NCBI GenBank assembly: GCA_014804645.1
Contig: JAAUZI010000013.1
Coordinates: forward strand, 68,612 to 132,611
DNA from: Lachnospiraceae bacterium
Lineage (GTDB): Bacteria > Bacillota > Clostridia > Lachnospirales > Lachnospiraceae
Direction: 5' to 3'
DNA: 64,000 nucleotides
The position numbers and the translations under genes are program-made. Shown piece after piece: positions 53,434-62,302 of this stretch (the first letter of the stretch is position 1; every line of letters starts with the position of its first letter). Under the pieces are notes generated by a model that made no database searches, had not been told where the DNA came from, and saw nothing but the letters and a program-made list of their open reading frames with translations.

Positions 53434-55194
53434 ATGAAAAAGTTGTTTGTATATTTAAAAGATTATAAAAAAGAATCCATATTGGCCCCGCTTTTTAAGC
53501 TGTTGGAGGCCTTTTTTGAGCTGTTTGTGCCATTGGTCATGGCCAGCATTATCGACAAAGGTATCAGCAATTCGGACATGGGTCATATCGTCAGAATGGG
53601 GCTGTGTCTGCTGACTCTGGCGGTGGTGGGACTTGCCAGCTCGGTGACGGCACAGTTTTTTGCGGCGAAGGCGGCGGTGGGCTTTTCCACCAAGCTGCGC
53701 CAGGCAGTGTTTGAGCATATTCAGGGATTGAATTTTACCAATATAGACAAGGCGGGAACCTCCACGCTGATCACCCGCATGACCAGCGACATAGGCCAGG
53801 TGCAGTCCGGGGTGAATATGGTGCTGCGGCTGTTCCTGCGCTCCCCGATCATTGTGTTCGGCGCCATGATTATGGCTTTTACCATTGATGTGAAGAGCGC
53901 GCTGATCTTCGTGGTGGCGATTCCGCTGCTGGCGTTGGTGGTGTTCGGCGTGATGATGATTACCATGCCCATGTACAAAAAGGTGCAGAGCGCCTTGGAT
54001 CGGGTGCTGGGTATCACCAGGGAAAATCTCACCGGTGTGCGGGTGATCCGTGCGTTTCACCAGGAGGAAGTGGAGGAAAAGCGGTTCCGGGAGCAGAATA
54101 GTACCCTGTCCCATCTGCAGACAGCGGTGGCAAGGATCAGTGCCATTATGAATCCTGTGACCTATGTGATTGTCAACGGTGCGATTATTGCCCTGATCTA
54201 TACCGGAGCCATACAGGTTAATATCGGCAATCTGACGCAGGGCGAGGTAGTGGCTATTATCAACTATATGTCCCAGATTCTGGTGGAGTTGGTAAAGCTT
54301 GCCAATCTGATTGTCACCATCACCAAGGCCCTGGCCTGTGCAGACCGCGTGGCGGGTGTGCTGGAAATTCCCACGGGGGAGGCGGCAGAGGCCGGGCAAG
54401 GGACTTTGGCAGCTTGGGTTGCCCCTCAGGACGAGGTCAAAACCGACAAAGAGGCAGTTCCTTATCTGGAGTTTGACCACGTTTCTCTGACTTATCAGGG
54501 GGCGGGAGACAAGACTCTGCAGGACATGCATTTTCAAGTGGAGAGAGGGCAGACTATTGGTATTATCGGTGGCACCGGCTCCGGTAAATCTTCGCTGGTA
54601 AACCTGATTCCCGGTTTCTACCCCGCGACGGAGGGCGCTATCCGCTTAGAGGGGCGCGATATCCGCACCATACCGGCGGAGCAGCTGCGCAGCCGCATTG
54701 GTGTGGTTCCTCAGAAGGCAGTGCTTTTCAAGGGAACTATCCGCAGCAATCTGCAGTGGGGAAAGCCTGACGCCACAGACCAGGAGCTGTGGCAGGCCAT
54801 TGACACCGCCCAGGCAAGGGAGGTGGTGGAGGGCAAGGAGGGTCAGCTGGACGCCGAGATTGCCCAGAACGGAAAGAACCTCTCCGGTGGTCAGCGACAG
54901 CGTTTGACTATTGCCAGGGCGCTGGTCAGAAAGCCGGAGATTCTGATATTGGACGACAGCGCCTCCGCTCTGGACTATGCCACGGACGCCAAACTCAGAC
55001 AGGCGCTCAAGGAGGTGGAGAAGGACACTACCACCTTTATCGTGTCCCAGCGGGCGTCCACTATCCGCCATGCGGACCAGATCATCGTGCTGGACGACGG
55101 CATGATCGCCGGTATGGGCACCCATGAGGAATTGCTGGAGAGTTGTGAGGTTTATCAGGAGATCTATTACTCACAGTTTGAGAAAGAGGCCTAA
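53434..55194 (+). CDS. ABC exporter half with degenerate Walker B (heterodimer type)
   Basis: 586 residues from ATG 53434 (GGAAGGAT upstream). Six membrane segments (about 15-300), then NBD: Walker A GGTGSGKSSL, signature NLSGGQRQRL, Walker B ILILDDSASALD, where the catalytic Glu is Asp, and H-loop SQRAS with Gln for His. This is the inactive-site half of LmrC/TM287-like heterodimers, normally followed by the active half. Here a MerR-like gene follows and the partner is missing from the window. Confidence 0.88.
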   Translation: MKKLFVYLKDYKKESILAPLFKLLEAFFELFVPLVMASIIDKGISNSDMGHIVRMGLCLLTLAVVGLASSVTAQFFAAKAAVGFSTKLRQAVFEHIQGLNFTNIDKAGTSTLITRMTSDIGQVQSGVNMVLRLFLRSPIIVFGAMIMAFTIDVKSALIFVVAIPLLALVVFGVMMITMPMYKKVQSALDRVLGITRENLTGVRVIRAFHQEEVEEKRFREQNSTLSHLQTAVARISAIMNPVTYVIVNGAIIALIYTGAIQVNIGNLTQGEVVAIINYMSQILVELVKLANLIVTITKALACADRVAGVLEIPTGEAAEAGQGTLAAWVAPQDEVKTDKEAVPYLEFDHVSLTYQGAGDKTLQDMHFQVERGQTIGIIGGTGSGKSSLVNLIPGFYPATEGAIRLEGRDIRTIPAEQLRSRIGVVPQKAVLFKGTIRSNLQWGKPDATDQELWQAIDTAQAREVVEGKEGQLDAEIAQNGKNLSGGQRQRLTIARALVRKPEILILDDSASALDYATDAKLRQALKEVEKDTTTFIVSQRASTIRHADQIIVLDDGMIAGMGTHEELLESCEVYQEIYYSQFEKEA

Positions 55195-55219
55195 AGTAGG
55201 AATGCTTGAGGATGTCACT

Positions 55220-55969
55220 ATGTCAAACGAGGACAACAAGAACGATTCATCCTACAGGATCGGCGAGCTTTCAAGGCTCACGGGAGTGAAAGCGGGAACC
55301 ATCAGGTTCTATGAAAAGTGTGGTTTTGTAGGACCAGTGGAGCGGACTTCCAACAATTACCGGCTCTATCGCAGACGGCATATCTATCAGATTCGAGTCT
55401 GTAGGCTGGTGTTTGGCGGATTTGTAAATCGGCGGCTGCGCAGGGAGAGCCGGAAGGTTCTGGACGCCTGTGCCAGATGGGATATAGAGGCTTATGGGGA
55501 AGCGGCAGTCAATTATCAGAGGGCCGTGGAGGAAGATATTGACAGCACTCGAAAAGCCGTATCAATCTGTGTAGATCAGATGGGTCAGGAGGCAGAAAAG
55601 GACAGCCACTACTCTAAAAAGCAGGCTGCCGCCATGGTAGGCGTGACCCAGGAGTCCATTCGCAACTGGGAGCGCAATGGTCTGCTGGGGCAGTACAGGC
55701 CATATCAAAAGAGGATTTACAGCCAGGCGCTTTTGAACCGCATGTATGTGATACGGCTGCTTTTGGATACGGGATACAGTATGATGGCGATCAAAGGTTT
55801 TATGCAGGAATGGGATGTCGGCCAGCCCAAAGATGCGGTGCGGCTGTTGCTGAGTCCGCAGGAGAGCGAGGAACTGCGCTATCGCTCGGATCGCTATCTG
55901 GAAGCCTTACTGCATTTGCGTGAGAAAGCCAGACAGTTGTGTGAACTGAAAATAGAGATGGAAATTTAA
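55220..55969 (+). CDS. MerR-family regulator with two HTH domains
   Basis: About 249 residues. ATG 55220 (MSNEDNKND) is preferred over 55202 because GAGG lies eight bases upstream. Two winged helices: IGELSRLTGVKAGTIRFYEK at about 12-35, and YSKKQAAAMVGVTQESIRNWE at about 133-155 with the rest of a second MerR DNA-binding unit, ending in a coiled C-terminus. MerR proteins act on promoters with a stretched 19-20 bp spacer; one lies directly downstream at 55981, before the ABC-ABC-UvrA operon. The likely target is therefore that operon. Confidence 0.85.
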   Translation: MSNEDNKNDSSYRIGELSRLTGVKAGTIRFYEKCGFVGPVERTSNNYRLYRRRHIYQIRVCRLVFGGFVNRRLRRESRKVLDACARWDIEAYGEAAVNYQRAVEEDIDSTRKAVSICVDQMGQEAEKDSHYSKKQAAAMVGVTQESIRNWERNGLLGQYRPYQKRIYSQALLNRMYVIRLLLDTGYSMMAIKGFMQEWDVGQPKDAVRLLLSPQESEELRYRSDRYLEALLHLREKARQLCELKIEMEI

Positions 55970-55980
55970 AACCTTCTATC

Positions 55981-56011
55981 TGTACACCACCTTTTTTCTT
56001 TGTGCTATGAT
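55981..56011 (+). promoter_or_regulatory. MerR-type promoter with 19-bp spacer
   Basis: TGTACA (55981-55986), 19-bp spacer, TATGAT (56006-56011). The ATG at 56007 falls inside the -10 box, so the gene must start later. Spacing is that of MerR-activated promoters. Confidence 0.7.
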
Positions 56012-56039
56012 TGGCAAAAAGAGAGAAAGGTGGTTTTTT

Positions 56040-57875
56040 ATGCGGTTTATGAAAAATACTGTTTTCAAGAATTATAGATTTATGTTAAAGACAATTTGCA
56101 AGGCTTCCGCATCACGGGTATGGCTGAATATATTTTTTACGGTTGTAAACGATCTGTTTTCAATATTCTACAATGTGCTCTTTTTTGCATATTTTATGGA
56201 TGCGGTGGAAAAAGGGAAAAGTATCGCTGCAATCAGTAAGGTATTAATTGTTTTCATTTTGATCAACATTGTATTTGAAATATCGAATTCCTATTATAGA
56301 CAGGCGTATATTCCCAAAAATGATGTTAAGCTTTCGCTGTTTTTTAAGAACATGATATATAAGAAAATCATGACAATTGACATAGAATGCTTTGATAACC
56401 CGGAATATTACGATAATGTAACTTTTGCGTTGAATGATTTATTTAACAGAGTGAACAGTATCTTAAATAATATAGTTCAGTTCATTTCCCATTCATGCTG
56501 TGTTATTGTGCTGATCGGATATTTTGCGCAGATTGATTTTGCCATTGTATTGATATCTCTTATCTCTGTATTGACAGGATTGTTTTTTGAACCCGTTATT
56601 AATAAGTACAGATATCGCTATACGAATGAGAGCCTCAAATATCAACGAAAATATGATTATGTGAAAAGAATTTCCATTCAGGCAGAATGCGCCGGGGAGT
56701 TAAGAACCACGAATGTGAAAAACGTTCTGAATAAAATGCTTGATGATGCATTTAGGGGACTAAAGGCGTTGCTTAAAAAGTATTACAGAAAAATAACAGT
56801 GCTTGACAGCGTTCAAGTCTTTTTCGGATTTGGAATTGTATCCTGTGTTACAACGCTCATCTCGATACATAGAATAGTCGTTGATAAAACGGTAACAATT
56901 GCAGTGTTCCTGCCCCTGATGGGGGCGATAGCGCAGTTTACCTGGAGAGCGTCTTCGGTGATAAGCTGTTTTACCGGTATTTTGAATGACAATATCTACT
57001 TAAATAAATTCAATGAATTCTACCGGTATGAATCAAAGGTTGTATCACGTAAGGAGGAAATGGTGGCTGTATCTTTCAGCGGAATTAAGATAGAGCATCT
57101 ATATTTCAAATACAGTGAAAGTGATAATTATACCTTGAAAGATATATGCATGGAAATCCGGCCGAAACAAAAGATTGCATTGGTTGGGTATAATGGAGCG
57201 GGAAAATCGACACTGATCAATCTGATTTTGCGTCTGTACGATCCAGATCAGGGCAGCATCACTTATAATGATAAGAATATTTGTGATTACAATGTAAAGA
57301 ACTATCGCAGCAAATATGGGATTGTTTTTCAGGACATAAATGTGTATGCAGCAACCATCGGCCAAAATATTGCGATGGATACGAAGGTTTATTCGGATGA
57401 AGAAATGCAAAATGTTATGAGTTCACTTCGTCTGAAAGAAAAGATAAACAGTTATGAAGGTGGGTTTAGCACCAAACTGACCCATGAATTATCTGATTCA
57501 GGTGAGATGCTTTCTATTGGTCAGTGCCAGTGTTTGGCACTTGCAAGAATCTTTATCGACCCGGAGAAGCAGCTCTACATTTTGGACGAGCCTACCAGCG
57601 CACTTGATCCTATTGCGGAAGAAGAAATTTTTGAGACGATTAACAGTTATTTGGCAGATAAGACAGTTATATATATCTCTCATAGATTTTCGGCATCTAA
57701 AATAGCTGACAAAATTTATTTCATGGAGAAGGGACAAATTGTCGAGCAGGGGACGCATGATGAGTTGATTCTTCAAAGCGGAAAATATGCATATATGTTC
57801 AATTTGCAGGCGAAATACTATAGAGACGAGACAGAAACTGCATTGAATGAGGCGGGCAAATGGGGGTTATCATGA
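56040..57875 (+). CDS. ABC exporter, first half of a pair
   Basis: 611 residues. The start is ATG 56040 (MRFMKNTVFKN), seven bases after AAAGGTGG; the ATG at 56007 lies in the promoter. Six membrane segments (about 20-320), then Walker A GYNGAGKSTL, a changed signature MLSIGQCQC in place of LSGGQ, Walker B LYILDEPTSALDP, H-loop SHRFS. The altered signature suggests an asymmetric heterodimer with the next gene. The operon is AT-richer than its surroundings. Confidence 0.88.
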   Translation: MRFMKNTVFKNYRFMLKTICKASASRVWLNIFFTVVNDLFSIFYNVLFFAYFMDAVEKGKSIAAISKVLIVFILINIVFEISNSYYRQAYIPKNDVKLSLFFKNMIYKKIMTIDIECFDNPEYYDNVTFALNDLFNRVNSILNNIVQFISHSCCVIVLIGYFAQIDFAIVLISLISVLTGLFFEPVINKYRYRYTNESLKYQRKYDYVKRISIQAECAGELRTTNVKNVLNKMLDDAFRGLKALLKKYYRKITVLDSVQVFFGFGIVSCVTTLISIHRIVVDKTVTIAVFLPLMGAIAQFTWRASSVISCFTGILNDNIYLNKFNEFYRYESKVVSRKEEMVAVSFSGIKIEHLYFKYSESDNYTLKDICMEIRPKQKIALVGYNGAGKSTLINLILRLYDPDQGSITYNDKNICDYNVKNYRSKYGIVFQDINVYAATIGQNIAMDTKVYSDEEMQNVMSSLRLKEKINSYEGGFSTKLTHELSDSGEMLSIGQCQCLALARIFIDPEKQLYILDEPTSALDPIAEEEIFETINSYLADKTVIYISHRFSASKIADKIYFMEKGQIVEQGTHDELILQSGKYAYMFNLQAKYYRDETETALNEAGKWGLS

Positions 57876-59683
57876 AAAAAGTAATACATAATAATTTGTA
57901 TATGTTGAAAATATTTTTTAGAGCAGTTCCGTTGTATTCTGTAGGCTTGACATTGCTGATTGTGGCCAGGAGCGTATTGTTCAATACCGTGGGAAATGTT
58001 CTGTTCATACAGTATATTGTTAAGTCGGTAGAATTTGCTATTGTTCATCCTGAGGAAACACAGAAAACTTTGACGAAGTTGATTGTTGTGGCGTGTGTAT
58101 ATTATGGGCTGGTACTTCTGTTTAATACCGTCATCGAGGGAATATTTCATAATAGTTTGACGAAAAACGCAGAGATCAAGATCAATCATATTTTTTCAAA
58201 AATGATGTTTGAGAAGTCCAGTTCGATCGATCTTGGCTGCTATGACGACCAGAAGTATTATAATGATCTGGTTGCTGCCAACAATGAATCCAATAACAGG
58301 GCTTGGAACACTTACAGGAATTTTGTCAATTTGATTGAAAACTTATCGGTATTGCTCTCGTTGTTTTATATTATCAGTTCTTTGGATTTTGTTGTTTTTG
58401 TTCTGGCGGTTGTGATTAACGTTCTCTCCTTTTTGTATCAGATTAAGCTTAATAAAATTAACGGTGAAATTTATGACAAAACGATGCCCTATAATAAAGA
58501 AATCGACTACGCAAATCGTATGTTTTTCTTAAAGCAAAATGCTAAGGATATTAAGATGACAAATATTGGCAGTGTTTTGTTTGATAAATTGACCTCTTCT
58601 TCAAAAAAGCTCAGTGATATCAATGCTGCTTACGGAGCAAAAAAGACTTTTGTATGCACCGGCGATAATCTGATGAAGAAAATCCTTGGAGACTTCGTGA
58701 CTCTATTTTATCTTGCCTACATGGTACTTGTGAAATGCGCATATACCTTTGATGTGATGACTGCTTTGTGGAACGCTTACGGTACAATAAAAGGGAACAT
58801 GAATAATTTCGTTAATTCGATAAAGGAGTTACATAACAACAGCATTTACATTGATAAGTTCATTCACTTCATGGAAATTGAAAACAGCATTGTATTGGAT
58901 AAGGGCTTGAAAAGCAATGCCGATACACCGATCACGATTGAGTTTGTGGATGTGTCTTTCTCCTATGACGGAGAACACAAAATTTTAGACGAATTGAATT
59001 TAAAAATCAAAGCGAATGAAAAAGTGGCAATTGTTGGTAATAATGGTGCCGGAAAGAGTACGCTTGTTAAGCTTTTGCTGAGACTGTATGATCCTGACAA
59101 TGGCAAAATTCTGGTAAATGGAATGGATATTCGGGACTATGATGTGGAGTTTTATCGAAAGAACATATGCAGTATATTGGTTCAAAACTTCCAGCTGTTT
59201 GCGTTAACGCTGTATGAGAACGTCAAAATGGATATTGTTGACAAAAAAGCGGAAGGTGCTAGCTTGGATAAGGCGCTTAATATGGTCGGGCTAAGCGATG
59301 TGGTAGAGCGCCTGCCTGATAAGGGGGACAGCAATTATTCAAGAGAATTCGATAGCGATGGTGTGGTATTCTCAGGGGGACAAAAACAAAAACTGGCACT
59401 GGCAAGAGTGTTGTTAAGTGATAAAAGAATGGTGATTCTGGATGAGCCATCGAGTGCGTTGGACCCTAAAGCCGAGAGTGAATTTAATGAACTTGTGTTC
59501 AATATGCTGCCAGAGAGGACTATTGTTATCATTTCTCATAGGTTGTCGACAACTAAAATGGCGGATAGGATCATTCTGATTCAAAATGGAAGGGTGGCTG
59601 AAGATGGTTCGCATAACGAGTTAATGGAAAACAATGGCATATACGCTAAAATGTTTGAGACGCAGTCCAGGAGGTACAGATAA
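57872..59683 (+). CDS. ABC exporter, second half of a pair
   Basis: 603 residues. The start ATG 57872 overlaps the previous stop (ATGA), so it is coupled. Six membrane segments, then Walker A GNNGAGKSTLVKLLLRLYD, signature VFSGGQKQKLALARVLL, Walker B MVILDEPSSALDP, H-loop SHRLS: all catalytic residues present. With the preceding gene it should form one exporter. Its NBD resembles the truncated exporter at the left edge of the window. Confidence 0.9.
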   Translation: MKKVIHNNLYMLKIFFRAVPLYSVGLTLLIVARSVLFNTVGNVLFIQYIVKSVEFAIVHPEETQKTLTKLIVVACVYYGLVLLFNTVIEGIFHNSLTKNAEIKINHIFSKMMFEKSSSIDLGCYDDQKYYNDLVAANNESNNRAWNTYRNFVNLIENLSVLLSLFYIISSLDFVVFVLAVVINVLSFLYQIKLNKINGEIYDKTMPYNKEIDYANRMFFLKQNAKDIKMTNIGSVLFDKLTSSSKKLSDINAAYGAKKTFVCTGDNLMKKILGDFVTLFYLAYMVLVKCAYTFDVMTALWNAYGTIKGNMNNFVNSIKELHNNSIYIDKFIHFMEIENSIVLDKGLKSNADTPITIEFVDVSFSYDGEHKILDELNLKIKANEKVAIVGNNGAGKSTLVKLLLRLYDPDNGKILVNGMDIRDYDVEFYRKNICSILVQNFQLFALTLYENVKMDIVDKKAEGASLDKALNMVGLSDVVERLPDKGDSNYSREFDSDGVVFSGGQKQKLALARVLLSDKRMVILDEPSSALDPKAESEFNELVFNMLPERTIVIISHRLSTTKMADRIILIQNGRVAEDGSHNELMENNGIYAKMFETQSRRYR

Positions 59684-62211
59684 TGGGTGAAAGTTTGCAG
59701 AAATATATAACTATTAAAGGCGCAAAAGAAAATAATTTAAAAAATATCAGTTTGAAGATTCCCCGAAATAAGATTACTGCAGTGGTTGGAGTTTCGGGGT
59801 CGGGTAAGTCCTCTCTTATAATAGATATATTGCAGAAAGAAAGCATGCGGCAGCTTTTTGATACGATGGGGGGATGCCAGGTGAAAAAACCTTTAGTAGA
59901 CAGCATTGAAGGATTGTCCCCGGTAATATATATAGACCAACACATCACGAACCGGAATCCCAGGTCCACCGTTGGGACGGCAACAGATATTCTTAAGGCG
60001 ATCAGGCTGTTGTTTGCTCAGGTAGGAGTTCGTGAATGCGGCCATTGCGGAAACACAATCCATCCATTGATTTCAGAGTATGAGAACGATTTTGACTGGT
60101 CTGATGACGTGGATAATCCGTCCGAGATTTTAAGAGATAAATGTTCTGTCTGTGGACATGAGATCAGAAAATTCCGGATGTCCGATTTTTCATATAATAC
60201 CCCTAACGGCGCATGCCCGAAATGTCATGGCATCGGCCAGATATATAGCGTCAATAGAAGCGTTACGATTGATGAAGAGCTGTCGATTTATGACGGGGCT
60301 TTCAAGAGCTGGGGGAAAAATGAGATCAAGGTTTATGTTCCCATAGTTCTTGCGGCAAGCAAATACTATGGATTCGAGTTTGATCCGAATGAAAAAATAA
60401 AGAATCTGTCACCGGAAACAAAAGCGTTTCTCTATTACGGTAATAGAGATCTACGTTTTACGAAATATTTCCCCAATGTGAAAAGTCCGAACGAAAAGAA
60501 ATATTTGTTTATGGGATTCATAAACGACATGGAAAGCACATATGAGAAATTATTGGACAATGAGGGCTGGACAGAGCGTTTTGGCAGGTTTATGACTCGG
60601 GTCGAGTGCTCAGAATGCAATGGCAGCAGGATGTCAAAAGACCTTGAAATGGTGAAGGTTAATGGTCTGTCAATTAATCAATTGATGCTATATTCACTGG
60701 GGGAAATACGAAGTTGGATATTGGGGTACAAAGAATATAGTGAAAATCGTATTGAGTATAAGCTTGTCGGAGAAGTTGTAGAATTGATCATAGGAAGGCT
60801 GAACGAACTGATTGGATTAGGGTTGGGGTATTTATCGTTATCGAGATCCATTATTTCTCTTTCGTTTGGTGAACATCAGCGACTGCGTGTGGCGAATATT
60901 TTAGGCTCCAATTTAACGGAAATGATTTACATATTTGATGAGCCGACCATAGGATTGCATCCTGCTGACAATGATATGATTATTAATGCCATTAACGTAC
61001 TTAAGAATAAAGGCAACACGATCATTATCATAGAGCATGACGTGGACTTGATCAGAAAAACAGATTATATTGTGGAAATCGGTCCGGCAGCAGGCACTGA
61101 CGGCGGACAATTGCTGTTTGCCGGAACTATGGACGAATTCTCAAAGTCAGAAAATTCCATAATGAAAAACTATTTACTGAAGAAGTACGATCCCTCGAAA
61201 GAAATAGATTGTACGCAAGGTGACTGCATAAAAATAAGAAATGCCCGGAAACACAATCTTAAAAGTATCAGTGTCAATATTGCATTAAATAAATTAAATG
61301 TGATTACAGGCGTTTCCGGAAGCGGAAAATCATCTTTGATTTTTGATGTACTCGTAGAGGCGCTTGAAAACTACTATAAGAAGGGCATTAAGGACGAAAA
61401 TATTGAAGGGTATGAGAAGAATGATAATGTCATTTGTATGTCTCAGAAGCCAATAAGTAAGGGAGCAAGATCTAATATAGCAACATATACGGATATCTAC
61501 ACAGATATTCGAAAGCTATTTGAAAAACAGCCGAAAGCCAAAATATTAGGATTGGATAAGAAAGATTTCTCGTTTAACGTCAGAGGCGGACGGTGTGAAC
61601 ACTGTGAAGGACAGGGAACGGTTGAACTAAACATGGTATTAATGCCGACTATGGAAGTCCAGTGTCCGGTATGTAAAGGGAAACGTTTTAATAAAAATGT
61701 CCTGGAAGTTAAATATACGGACAAGAGTATCACGGATATCTTAAACACCACTTGTGATGACGCATTGCCTTTATTTCGCGATGTGCCCGGTATATACAGG
61801 GTTCTGAAAGCAATGAGTGATATCGGATTGGGCTATTTGACGATCGGACATCAATTAAATCAATTGTCCGGAGGAGAATGCCAGAGAATCAGACTTGTCA
61901 GGGAGCTTTCCCAAAATAAAAAGGGTAAGAATCTGTATGTGTTTGACGAACCTACTACGGGTTTGCATCCGAGAGATATAGAGAAATTAGTCTTGATTAT
62001 GAAGAGGCTGCGGCAAAACGGTCATACATTGGTTGTGATAGAGCATAACCTTGATCTTATGCTTGAGGCTGACCACATAATTGATTTAGGGACCGGCGGA
62101 GGAGCTGAAGGCGGCAGGCTGGTTTACCAGGGAAGTGTTGGCGGCTTGTTGATGAGACCGGAGTCGCGTACAGGCAGTTGCATCAAGGAGTATATTTCGC
62201 AGAACAGGTAG
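59683..62211 (+). CDS. UvrA-like ABC ATPase (class II, resistance type)
   Basis: 842 residues, about 100 fewer than repair UvrA; the UvrB-binding insert appears to be lacking. Two ATPase modules: Walker A GVSGSGKSSLIIDIL and GVSGSGKSSLIFDVL; signatures LSFGEHQRLRVA (changed from LSGGE) and LSGGECQRIRL; Walker B FDEPTIGLHPAD and FDEPTTGLHPRD. Zinc fingers CGHCGN...CSVCGHE and CEHCEGQG...CPVCKGKR are kept. Its start overlaps the exporter stop (TAATG). Such proteins (UvrA2, DrrC) often protect against DNA-binding drugs, so the operon probably gives resistance to such a compound. Confidence 0.9.
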   Translation: MGESLQKYITIKGAKENNLKNISLKIPRNKITAVVGVSGSGKSSLIIDILQKESMRQLFDTMGGCQVKKPLVDSIEGLSPVIYIDQHITNRNPRSTVGTATDILKAIRLLFAQVGVRECGHCGNTIHPLISEYENDFDWSDDVDNPSEILRDKCSVCGHEIRKFRMSDFSYNTPNGACPKCHGIGQIYSVNRSVTIDEELSIYDGAFKSWGKNEIKVYVPIVLAASKYYGFEFDPNEKIKNLSPETKAFLYYGNRDLRFTKYFPNVKSPNEKKYLFMGFINDMESTYEKLLDNEGWTERFGRFMTRVECSECNGSRMSKDLEMVKVNGLSINQLMLYSLGEIRSWILGYKEYSENRIEYKLVGEVVELIIGRLNELIGLGLGYLSLSRSIISLSFGEHQRLRVANILGSNLTEMIYIFDEPTIGLHPADNDMIINAINVLKNKGNTIIIIEHDVDLIRKTDYIVEIGPAAGTDGGQLLFAGTMDEFSKSENSIMKNYLLKKYDPSKEIDCTQGDCIKIRNARKHNLKSISVNIALNKLNVITGVSGSGKSSLIFDVLVEALENYYKKGIKDENIEGYEKNDNVICMSQKPISKGARSNIATYTDIYTDIRKLFEKQPKAKILGLDKKDFSFNVRGGRCEHCEGQGTVELNMVLMPTMEVQCPVCKGKRFNKNVLEVKYTDKSITDILNTTCDDALPLFRDVPGIYRVLKAMSDIGLGYLTIGHQLNQLSGGECQRIRLVRELSQNKKGKNLYVFDEPTTGLHPRDIEKLVLIMKRLRQNGHTLVVIEHNLDLMLEADHIIDLGTGGGAEGGRLVYQGSVGGLLMRPESRTGSCIKEYISQNR

Positions 62212-62230
62212 GGGTTTTAATGTCGATATA

Positions 62231-62259
62231 CTGACTTTTTCAATTATCTGTGATAAAAT
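62231..62259 (+). promoter_or_regulatory. Promoter of the membrane C39-like gene
   Basis: CTGACT (62231-62236), 17-bp spacer, TAAAAT (62254-62259). Confidence 0.65.
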
Positions 62260-62302
62260 GAGTACAATGTCATGCATAAAGAATTTCGGAGGAGCGACAA
62301 TA

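Noticed and set aside
55987..56033. Hairpin CCACCTTT/AAAGGTGG hiding the ribosome site of the exporter
   Set aside because: The left arm lies in the promoter spacer, upstream of the expected transcription start, so it would not be in the mRNA.
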